NCBI RefSeq assembly: GCF_015832195.1
Contig: NC_052017.1
Location: 46,825,652 to 46,889,651 of the forward strand
Reading direction: 5' to 3'
DNA from: Motacilla alba alba
Lineage: Eukaryota; Chordata; Aves; Passeriformes; Motacillidae
Length of the DNA: 64,000 bases
Translations under genes and position numbers: made by a program
The notes under the pieces: model-generated
What the model was told of the DNA's origin: nothing
The model's database searches: none
What the model saw: the letters and a program-made list of their open reading frames with translations, nothing else
Shown: positions 50,201 to 62,200 of the stretch, piece by piece
Numbering within the stretch: position 1 is the first letter of the stretch
How the letters are laid out: each line of letters starts with the position of its first letter

Positions 50201-53200
50201 AAGCAAAGTTGACTTGTGGACACAGCTAGCATGGAACCTGCATTGAAGGCATTCATGGCATTTAATGCATTTTGGTTTTGGGATTTTTTTCCAAATTCCT
50301 CCTCTTCTGTGAAAATTAGCAATGCTGAGATTTGTTTTCACAAAAAAAAAAACTGTTGAGATTGACATTCTATTTGTCCTGTGTTGCCCTACAATAGAAC
50401 ATTGTTCAAGACTTCAGCCTTAGACAGTTAAAAATGTCAAATGTGTATTTAATTGCTGTGCAACAGGACAGATAATGGCTGGCACAGTTCTCACAATAAT
50501 TTATGTACCACCAAACAAGTGCAGTTTATATGCTTCCCTTTAAAGGCTATTAGTTCAATTGCACAATTTCTTGTCTCAACCTTAAAACCTAGATCAAAAG
50601 AGTCATTAAGTATCCTTTAAGATGTGATCAAACTGAGTGATAATGACTTACAAATGCTATATTTAAAACAAACAAACCACAACCTACTTTAAAGCTGAGT
50701 ACTGTAAAGAATAACTTTGTACTAGTGTGGAGCATTTACTAAAGCAGCTATTTTATATGGAATATAATCAGGGTACTCAAATTTCTAATGGGTAGGAAAT
50801 GAAAAAGAATGTAATATAGCTTAATTGGTATCTCTTTATATGTTTTTCTGTATAGAGATATTTTAATAAACAGGCTATTTACCAATATAGCTAGGTGTAA
50901 TATCAGTCTATTCTTAAAATTTAAGCTCGAGGCAAAGAAATTCACCTTTTCATTTAGAAGGTGTACTAGCATTTTTTAAACAATATTAACAGCCATGCTT
51001 TTATTTGTTAAACTTTTTTATGACCTCTTGACAATCACTTCAATGTTGTTTATTTTGTTAGAGGGCTAGTGCCAGTCAGGTGACTTGAGCAGATGCTTTA
51101 GCAATGTGTCAGAAAACCCTACTAGCAAGACTTGACAGATCAAGACTGTCACATGATGATTCAGGATTTTAAAAAAATAGATAAATTACTTTCAAACATT
51201 TCTGATGACTTTGGGGTCTATAGGAGGCACTCTTTAATTTTGCCATTGCTCCTGTCTCTTTAGCCTGATTTTCTTTCAGCGCCAAGCTAGTTGGAGACAA
51301 TAGTTGATTTAATGACTGAAATTTGTAACCTGCTGGCTATCTATGCTAAACAGAATTCCATCATGTTTCACTCTGAGCTCTTACCAGTTACACACTGCAA
51401 TGTCTGGTAACACGTAACTTATTGACCACTCAGAAACTCCTTGAAAGAACCCGTGCCAGGCGAGAGAACCTGCAGAGGAAAATGGCAGAGCGGCCCAAGA
51501 TGGGGGCAAGACCCACAATGCAGACCAAGAGGGCCCGAGAGCCTTTGGCAGAAACTGGTAACCAGGCGCCTCTTCCCGGTGACGAAGGTATTTAGTGGCG
51601 TGTTTAATAAGGATTGTTTTGATACCCGTCTCATCTTTTTTTCCAAAGGGAAAGTGGAAACAGTGAATATTTATCTTATACTAGACAGTGATGGATGCAC
51701 TTACTTGGCCACTAGGACTAGCTTGTGTTTAGCTGGACCTGAGAGCAGATGTGCCAAGTAAGCTATTTAGAAATAATTGCGTAATGCCAAATAGAGTGCC
51801 TTGTGCTTGGTAGATTTGGGAAGTGCATTTTTTTGGGAAGCATATCAGGGGATTCATAAATCATAGCTTTATTTGTACTACAATTATGTGTTGTTGGAAA
51901 ATATTTTAGATTGTTTGAATACTAATTTATTTGAATACTCTGACCTATCCAGTAAAACCAGATACAAAGCCATCACCCTCAAAGAGACTCTGCCCTAATG
52001 ATATGGAGACTCAAGCTTCTAGTTCAGAGAATGTACAACCAGTTCCTTCAAGTTCCACAAGCCATGATTCTCCTCAGATGACTTCAGAATCACAGGAAAC
52101 TGCTTCTAACAGAGCTTCACTGGTTCAGCCTCTTGAGAAAGTAAAACAAAACACCAAGTCAGAAACTCCTGCAGCCCTTTCAGTCAAAACACGTATGCAG
52201 AAGTTGGCAGAACAGCGGCGCTGCTGGGATAGTGAGGGTATGTTTCACTTGCTAAGCACCATTGGTGTCTGTGTTTGCACTGATGATTATGTTGCCTAGA
52301 AGAAGATAGATTAATGGATTTTTAAAGAATTCTAAGACAATACTAGGGCAGGCCTAAAATATTGAAGCTGTTGTCTACAGCTTAATTTTAAAATTCTTTT
52401 CCTCTACTACTCTCATGCCTTGCTCCTCATGACACTGACATAAAATTAGCAAACTGCTTGCTTAAAAAATTTTAATTTGCTTCGTCTCAGTGCCTCTAGG
52501 GCTAGTAGTTTCGTCCTGTTGATGGGCAGGAACATCTAATCGTTGATAAACTCAATATATAGTATAATGCGAAAGATACAACTGTATCTCAATATAATTT
52601 ATTAGCAAAATAAATGTGTTTTCTTTTTTCCAGATCCCTCTGAATGTGTTCCTCTGTCTCCTCTCCAGTCAAAAGATCTGTCTGTTTCTCCACCTAAGCA
52701 GACATCCAATGCCTTGGCAAGCGAAACCCCTATTGGGAGACGAGGCCGTTTAGCTAACCTTGCTGCTACAATTGGTTCCTGGGAAGATGACCTAAGTCAT
52801 CCATCTGCAAAGCAAAACAATGCACAAGAACAGCCTGGCACTACTTGTTTATCCAAATTGTCCACTACAAGTGGAGCATCTGCTAGAATCAATAGTAGCA
52901 GTGTAAAGCAGGAAGCTGCATCCTGTTCTCAAAGGCTTGTTGAGGCTTCTATTAATAAACCAGCAAACTCAAAGAGAGCGGTGAGTGTCTGATTTAGTTG
53001 CTGATTAAAAATTGATTTGAGTATTGTTTTGGGGTGGACAAATGTTAGCACATAACTGTTTAATCTGAATTTAAAGATTTAGTGTGAGCAGTCTTACTCT
53101 ATTTACAACTTTTCCCTTATTGGAATCCAATATGCCCTTTTTTAATAGCAGATCTGAAAGAGCTTAGAATTCCTTTTATTGCAACTTAAAGATGAGCGTA

Positions 53201-56200
53201 CTTATGTATTTTGTTGATGTCAATGTACTTGATTTCTGCTCTTGACCATCAGAAGCGGGGCTTGTTACAGAGATACTGGGTTTCACTCTGTAACTTCATG
53301 TAGTTGATTGACTGAAATTGTGAATGTTATTGCTGTAATTGTGAATGGTATTGCTGTTATTGCTGAAGACTTAATCAGAATGATGAATAAGTAGTACCAG
53401 ACTCTTATTGATCAATTTCTGCAATGACATGTGTATTCTTGTTTAGGGAAATGTGGGATAATATTTTAAATAGCAAGATCATCTGGAATCAAATGCTGAA
53501 ACAATTTGAAATACTGGATACAAAAAAAGTACTAAAAGCTTAACATTTGTTCTTGGCTTTTTCTTTTGTTGAAGGAACAGGTGTATTAGGTGATAGTATG
53601 CTATGCAGAGAGCTTTCATTCTTTTCCCTTTTGAGAGAATAAAAACATAAATCTCATCTTTTTTTTTTTCTTCTTCCCTTGTTAAGGATCCAAACAAATT
53701 TTTAACACAATCTTCACGAGTCACTGCTCCCTGTTCTAAAGAATCTGAAGTACAGCAACGGCCAACAGAGAATCCCTGCAGTCCTCGGAAGACTGAAGAG
53801 CGTACACAAACAGCAAAGTCAGCTTTGCCTCAACCAGTTCAGTCCAAAGCAGAGCCAGTCAAAGGAACACATGTGCAACTTGAACCTAAGGGTAAACCCA
53901 CAACGCCAGGTAGGCTGTTTTTTTGCTTCAGTAAATATTCATTCGGATTAGGCCTATGTGTGCTGTGTTGAAAACAACATACTAGTTAAGAATTTAAGGT
54001 ACCATACCAGATAATATCTATTTCCAGCTGTAACTTGAATAAAGTGCTGATGAGTTCTGTGACAATTATTTTAAGTTATACAGCTTCTGTATTTTGCAGG
54101 GGATGTTTTCTTGGACATGTTTTTAGTAACTCTTAAGAGCAAAAGCAGCCTAACATGTTAATTGAGATTATTCAAAATTTATTTCAGATTGTTTGGTACT
54201 ATATATATATCCATTTAATGTAATGTTAAAAGCCTGCATATTTAGAAGAAATCAAAGCTTGTTGCAACGTAGGTGCTCTAACTTTGCAGTGTCTTTATTT
54301 TCAGTGACAGCATTGATGTCAAAACAAGTGAACATCCTTGGTTTTAAATTCAACTGCTTGTTGTGTTAGAAACCTGGACTAATAGCTTGAACTCTTAAAA
54401 ATTTTGGCCAGAAAAGCAAGCTTTAGATATGCTGACAGTAAAAGATAAGCTCAGTCAAGCAGGGTGGATGCCATACAACATATCCTTCTCTTGTACTAGA
54501 ATGCTTATTTCTGTGAAAGATATAAGTGGGGCTGGTTGTAGAGGAAATTTGGAAAAGGCAAACCAGTTTAAATAACTGGTGTATTACATATGGACTGTGG
54601 TAAGAGAGACATCTACTTGCTTTAATTTACCGTTTTATTAACATCACCATTACGATTTGTGTTTCAGGTTCAGTTTGTATAAAGTATAATGGAGTAAGAG
54701 CTGTAAAGGAGGCAGCTTAATTGCTTCACTGGGAACCTTCATCAGGATACAAAATTGCAGTGATTTGTTTAATTTTGCGAGTTTCTTTCAAGGCAAAACA
54801 ATTGTTCTTGTAGGGGGATCTGGAATTAAGCCCTTCCTGGAACGCTTTGGGGAGCGCTGTCAAGAGCGTAGCGCACGCAGCCCTGCTACGAATACTCCAG
54901 GGTGCAGAACACCCACTGTTACCCCAAATACAAGGACAATCCAGGAGAGGCTTCTCAAACAAAATGAAAATTCCTCTACTGCCAGTTTAGCGCTTCAGCT
55001 TAAACAGGTATGACTTGTTACATTCATAGCTAGCTTATAAGCCTGGAGAAGGTTATTACTGTTCTGCCCCTACATGAGGAATCTGAAGTGTTCTGACATC
55101 TTAAGGCTGTCAGCTTTTCTCCCATTTCCCTTCATTTGTTTAGGAACGTGAACGAGAACTTGCATGCCTTCGTGGCCGATTTGATAGGGGCAATCTGTGG
55201 AGTGCAGAGAAAAGTGACAGTTCAAAGAGGAAGCTTCCAGAAGCTAAAATGGTAATGTGTTACCTCATCAATCAAAATATGATACTTCAAATTGCTTTAA
55301 GATATTCTGATTACAGAGTTAGATGTGGAAATGTATATAACGGATAAAAACCTATGCTTTGGGAGTGCTCGGGCTGCTCAAGACCACTTGTCTAGTGACT
55401 TGTATGATTATTTACAAATTATTAGTTTATTTACCTCTTGTAGAATCAACTACTGCTTTGAGCCAATTGATTTATTTACTTTTTGATGATAAGTGTGGGG
55501 GGGTTTTATGTTCTATAACTGCAAAAGCAAAAGTGCCCCTCATGCAAGCATTTAATATTTACTCCTTCAGTTAAATAGCTTAGATAAATAAATAGGGTAC
55601 TGGATAGGTAACTTCTTTTTCTGAGCAGATATTAATTTTTTTTTTCTGGTAGTTTTTTAGTTGCTTTTAACATTACCTCCTTACCTCCTGAATGCATTCT
55701 GGTTTTATTCTTGCCAGGAAAGCCAATCTCACGCCAGTCCAAAACATCCTCCTAGTTCAGATGCCTCTGCTCTTACATCATCAGAAGACACATCAGCAGG
55801 TGACAGGCCAGCAAAGTCTCCCAGCGTGGAGTCTTCGGGTGAGAATTGCCACAGTTTGCCTGTGACTAGTGCTGGACAGGAGCACTGCACTTGATACTCA
55901 TGAGCGGAGAAAGAGGCCAGTAACACTGATGTGTGGAACTGGACTTCTCCTTTGTTTACTGGTTATCTTATCTAAATCTTCTTGTATGATAGTGGTACTC
56001 TGTACTCCTATACCACTTGGAAGGATGGCAAGGCAAGGCTGTCTTTCTGTTTTTCAATGGGTATACCTATGTTTCAAACTTTAATGGCGGTTAAGGGCAG
56101 GGAAGTGAATGAGAATTGTCAGTTACATATTTAGTCTATCCTGTACCTGAGTAACCAAATTTCCACAAGCAGTTAATGGCAGGGAACTCTTCCCTTGTCA

Positions 56201-59200
56201 GTATTCATTTGTGATATTAATTCTTATGGTAGGACACCTGAAAAGAATTGTGAGGTGCTCCTGACATCCTTTCTGGTGCTTACTGAGCGGAAGAATCTTC
56301 AGCTTTCTGTGAAAAAAGTGAACTTAGTTAATGCTCTTGGTAGATAGATCTTTCAAGTGAACAATCAAATGTCCTTCTAGAAAAACTGGGTTTGTGTGCA
56401 GTGGTTTGTGTAGTGTTTTTTTTTTGTCTTTTTAAAATTTTCACTTTTTGCTCTTGAGTGTCTGCACTCTGCTATGGTTTCTGCACTGTTTCTTGTGGTG
56501 TCAGTTTTCTGATTATAAGATAGAAGTCTAGATGTACAGGTTGTGGAGGGTATTCTCATGGGTTTTTTTTGGCATGTGGCTCACTGGAATATTTAATCTT
56601 GTGGTCTTTTTGTTAGTAAGACTTCTAAAATTCAACAACTTAAATAAAGGCTAGACATAATACTTCTTTTCTTTATAAACTCCTTAGATACTTCTAAATG
56701 TGAAGAGACTGATAAAGCCAGTCCTCTGAAGACCGCCGAGTCAAAGAGCCCTGTAAAAGCGATGACTGTCTCAAAACTTGAACAACTTGATGAGAAACCA
56801 AAAGGTTTGTATTGAGTAGACTTATATTAATGACTTAGCTCTCTATGGCCCCTTGTCTAGGACAGTGTTAATAGCCTTCAACTCTGAACAATGAATTCAC
56901 CATCCATTTGCTGAACCCCATGTGTTTTGTAATGAGATTTATATAAAACAAATTAGGAAACTTCTATCATCATACATAACCCTTCTCTCTTGACAGTCAA
57001 GTCTTCAAGGAATATTAAAAAGCTGATATTAAAAGCTCATTGGAAAAGGACAGAAATGACTGCCCTACTGTTTGACTTGCAGTTAAGTTTCAGATGTATT
57101 TGAACTAAAAGGTTGAAATTTGTCTAAAATGTGCATCTGTGTATTCCTTTTCTGCATTGATTATGCAGTGTATATAAAAGTAGCATATTGAAATAGCCAT
57201 GGAAGTTTACCTTTAGGTTCTATATGCCCAACTGCAAAAAGTGCTTTTTAATCAAGCTTGCTTGAAAAGCAAAACAAGTTTGCTTCTGTTTAATGAGAGT
57301 CTTGATGCTACTAATATATTTAAAAATGTCACCCTTCAGATGAAGTATACGGAGGCAAAATGCAGGTGGATGACGAGATGAATAGCTCTAAAGTGATAAA
57401 TGAGATTTTTGAAATTCTTCAAGAGGATGGTCCAGACATAGAAAAGCTGAAGAAAGAAATGAGCATGAGCCTGGAAGGTGAAAGTGATGAGGATGAGCAG
57501 GAAGAGTCACTGAACATTTCATCAATGTCTCTGTTAACCCCTCTAGTGGAATCTGTTGGTTCGGAGGTGAGAATTCAGGGAGGGTGAGGAAGGGCTTTTT
57601 TATTACATAGATGTCCAATTGGCTCGTGAGCTGTGATATTTTGTAGTATTAGGATATGTGGGCATATAAAGAAGTTACAAATGGTATTTTGCTAATGAAA
57701 GCATAATGAGGCAAAGTTATTTTTCTCTGAAAATAGTGCAGCATATTGGATGCTCTGCTAAACTAGTGGTCTGCTAAATTAAACCTGTTACTAGTACTGG
57801 ACTTGCAGTGGTATACATGCATACGGTGGAGTGACCGCTGATGAAATATCTGAAGGGAAGTAATTATGTAACTGCACCAATTTGGAAGCTAAAGGTGGCA
57901 TCTCATCGAGTTCAATAATCTGTTAGTGTCCTTAAATAAACTCTTTATATGTCCATATTTATAAAATATCATCTGTTAAATAATATTAAACAAATTTACT
58001 GTTTATATGTAAAACAAGTAAAGGAAAAAGAAAACAGATTATTATTATATGAACAGATAGCTGTAGTATAATGTTTTCTTTTCCTCAGGCCTTTGGTTCT
58101 CCTTCTAAGTCAACTGGGGAAGGTAGCAGTATCAGTGATGTCAGTCTGAAGTCTGAGAAGTTCCAAAGGACCAGAGTTCCCAGGGCAGAATCTGGAGACA
58201 GTATTGGCTCTACGTCAGAAGATCGCAATCTTCCTTACAGGTAATAAACACAACCTCCCACCCCTGATTCTGTAAGTGTTACAGTTAAAACATTGGCTTT
58301 TTAAACTCTTCTAATGATGCATATTACTCAAACTACAAATCAAGCTTTTTTTGCAAGATCTCAGCCTTTATCAAAGATTGTGTAGTCTTTTATGTTGCTT
58401 AAACTTAAAATCAGCTGTTAGAATGCTTTCTTTAAAGCCATTTAGGCAAGTTGGAAAACTTCAATGTATGATACATGCCTATGTATGTATTGAAAAGAGT
58501 TTGGCACACCTGTGAAACATTTTGTGGGGTTTCCTTTTTTAAAAGTGTTGATGCGTACAGATCCCAAAGATTTAAGGAAACCGATCGTCCTTCAATAAAG
58601 CAAATAATTGTTCGCAAAGAAGATGTGGCTTCCAGACTAGAAATGAGAAGAAATGGCCCATCTGATCAAGTCAACATCAAAAAGAAAATGCAGGTACCTA
58701 ATATGCTTCTTAAAATCCTCTTTCTAATCTACTGTTTCCAAATTTAATTGCCCCTATGAATGTCCAGGGCATTAACATACTGCTTAGAACTGCAAAATAA
58801 GGTTGTTAGGTTATTTCTATTCTGCATAAATATCTAATGGTAGGGAATAATGATACATAATTTGAACAGCTAATGTTTCTCTTAAAAGGATCCTGTTAAA
58901 GTAGAAGTCTGGAGAGAACAAGCCACTATTTTGAGAAGGAGACAGAGAATCTGTGTCTTAGCACTGCCTTTAAATTGGGGAGAATTTGTAACTACCTACT
59001 TTCAGTAGGTAATATTCTGATCTTTACTAGTGCTTTGTTCATCTGTATTGCTGAGTTTCTGGTTAGTGCTGCTTAGACCAGATGGGATATGGAACATACA
59101 ATATTGGACTCTTTCACTCCCCACCATGCCTCCTGAAATCAAAAAACAGTTGTGCTGCAATGTTCTTTTACCAAAGTAACAGTTAACTGCAAGGCTTTTG

Positions 59201-62200
59201 TAGTTTGCTGTCTAAAGGAGCTGATTTTCTTTTGAAGCCTTGCCCCCCCACCCCAAAAAGGCTCATCTGGAGACATTTCCTTGTTTGAATTCAACACTAG
59301 ATCTCTTCTTGGTAATTATTTTTACTACTGGTTTTCTCTAGGAACTGAACAATGAGATCAACATGCAACAGACAGTGATTTATCAAGCCAGTCAAGCTCT
59401 GAACTGCTGTTTTGATGAGGAACATGGAAAAGGGTCACAAGAAGAAGCAGAAGCAGAGAGACTTCTTCTCTTTGCAAGTAGGTTTTTATACTCAAGTTCA
59501 ATTCTTTGTAATGAACATTTCAACAAGGTTCATAATTTCTTCCTCATGCATTCATTGTGTTACATTGTGGCCATTTTTTATGTTCTTCACCTGGAAAAAA
59601 GAACAGCATAGTATCTGTTCTGTCTCAGCTCATTTTATAGGCAAGAGGACATTTTTAGTATCTTTCTTGACCCTTATATTCCTATTACACTGTAAAATGA
59701 TTATTATTTAAATTGAATTTTACATACTTAAGGCAGAAAAAATTGTTCAGTACTTTTTCTTCTGTAGAACTGTAATTAATTTCTTTGTGCAGCTGAGAAG
59801 AGAACTGCTTTATTGGAAGAATTGAATAAACTGAAGAGTGAGGGACCACATAATAAAAGAAATAAAGCTGCTTCTACATCCGCTGAATTTGCTCCATCCA
59901 GGGGATCTGTTTCCATTTCAGAAATGCGTCTACCTCTAAAAGCAGACTTTGTATGTGGTACAGCTCAAAAGCCAGGTAAAATTAGCAAACAAAAACTTTT
60001 TCTTTTCTCCTCCTTCCTCATTCTCCCAACATGTGTTTCTGGTTCATTCTCCTTGGGTTTTAGTTTTTTTGTCTTCTGCTTTGATGTTCTCAGAAATCTA
60101 GGGGTAATGAAAATTTAGCTATTGTGTTCAGTTCATCTACTTCTGACTAACATTTCAATGTTTCAGTGAAAGCTCATGTGTGGTTAAGCTGGCAGGCCTA
60201 AGTAAAATAAATAAGTAATAAGTAAAATAAATAAATAACTAAGATTATCTGCTGATCTGACTGAAAGTTCCTCTCCCCTTTCACACACTGGTTAGTGTAG
60301 GTCTGGCCTGAGATGGCCCAGGCAGTAAAGCAGTTGCTGTGAATCCTGTGGAGACAATTTTACCTGTAGACACAGCATAAAGAAAATAAAATTGTTTTAA
60401 GAATAAGTTTATAAGCAAGTCTCAAATGTAACTAAATGTTTTAAGAAGGCTGAAACAGACATGTGCTTAATAGCAATGCAGTACTTGAGGATTTTTTTAG
60501 ATACTTGGAGTCCTCTGGCTAACCAAACCATCTGATGTGTGCTTACAGAAGCAGGAAATTACTACTATGTAGTAATACTGAGATCTGGAACAGAAAACAT
60601 GGTTGCAACTCCATTAGCAAGTACTGCCAGTTCCCTGAATGGAGATGCTCTTACTTTTACTACGACATTTACTATGTAAGTATAAAGAAACTCTTGAATC
60701 AATTTTAACTCTGACGGTGGAGCATGCATAAAAACATTTGTAGCCTTAGTTATAAGAATGTCATATTCTGCAACAAAGTGTGGAGATATTTTGTGGTACA
60801 GCTATTTCCTTCTTCAAAAAATAGCTGGAAGGCACTTTTCTCAAAAGAGCAACCTAGACTTATTCAACCATCCATCAGCTATTTTATCTCTTGCATTTTC
60901 TGCCTTTTGTTCTTTCCTGGAACACCTGCAATGACAGATGGATTGCGGTGCCTGAGATGTGTTTTTCTCTTTTGCAGCAACTAACATTTTATATAGCTAT
61001 TTGGTTTGGGTATCTGAGAAAACAGTGCTCTTATAACTATAACTTCAACTCTCACATGTCAGCTAAAAGGCACTGTGAGTTCAAATGGCTGTTTGCTATT
61101 AAGTCTTCAAAATAAATAAACTCTGTTTTTGAAGTTCAACTGTACTGGAATTTTCACTTAAAGCTATTTACTCAAAAAATCCGATCTGTGACAGGGCAGG
61201 GTGCAATCTGAGAAATGGTAGATGCACAATATCTGCCCCTTGTCCTCCCCTCCCCTTTTATGAGTTCCAGAAAGTATTTTTAAATAGTAATACACTAAAA
61301 TCTTTTTGCTCCTTGGACAGTTATAAGGAGCAAAAGGAGGGAAGAAGTAAAGAGTAATTTAAAACCCAACAAAACCAACCAAAATAAACAAACAAAAAAC
61401 TCTGCCACAAACAAAAGCCTTTTTGTTTCAGTTTGTTTTAACTTGTTTTTCCTTCTTTCCTTTTAGGCATGATGTGTCGAATGACTTTGAAATAAATATA
61501 GAAGTTTACAGTTGGGTATGTATAGTTCCTGTGAAGAGGAGGTGTAAGGGAGAATGATGTGCTGTACTTTCTCAATACCTTCTTGCCTTACAGGTGCAGA
61601 GAAAAGAAGGTACAAGCACTGATAAAAGGAAAAAGACAAATAAATCTAAGGTAAATGAAACCTGAAAATCAGTAATGTAATGTTTCAGCAGAAGGTGCAC
61701 TAGGAAAACTGACTGATAGTCTTACACAATCTGTTGCTTGCTTTTACTCCCTTCTTGGAACATCTGCCATGACAGATGGATTATGAAGACCTACAGCAAT
61801 TAGTAGATTGGACCTGCAGCACTTGGTTGAGTCTGAAATATATTGGTGGGGAAGAAGTCTTACTAGTTCTGCAAAATTCTATTCTTTGCAGACCTTTATT
61901 TGTTAGGTGTGGGGCCTCCGGTAGTGGTTTATTGCCCTTTTTCTCTACTTCAGTTAAACTATGCCAGTCAATATGCCTACCCTGGAGTTTGATTTGTCTT
62001 AAGTTTTATTGATCAACTACACATTCCTCTTTCTCCCCAGTATTGAGTATAAGCACTAGATGCTTACTTTTTAAAGCAAACATTGTTTTAATAAGGGTGT
62101 GCATATCAAGTATTTGTACTTTTTTAAGGATATGTGAAGATATGTAACCCTAAACAAGCCTTTCCGGAGGTGGTTTGGGGTTTTTTTGTGGTGGTTTGCT

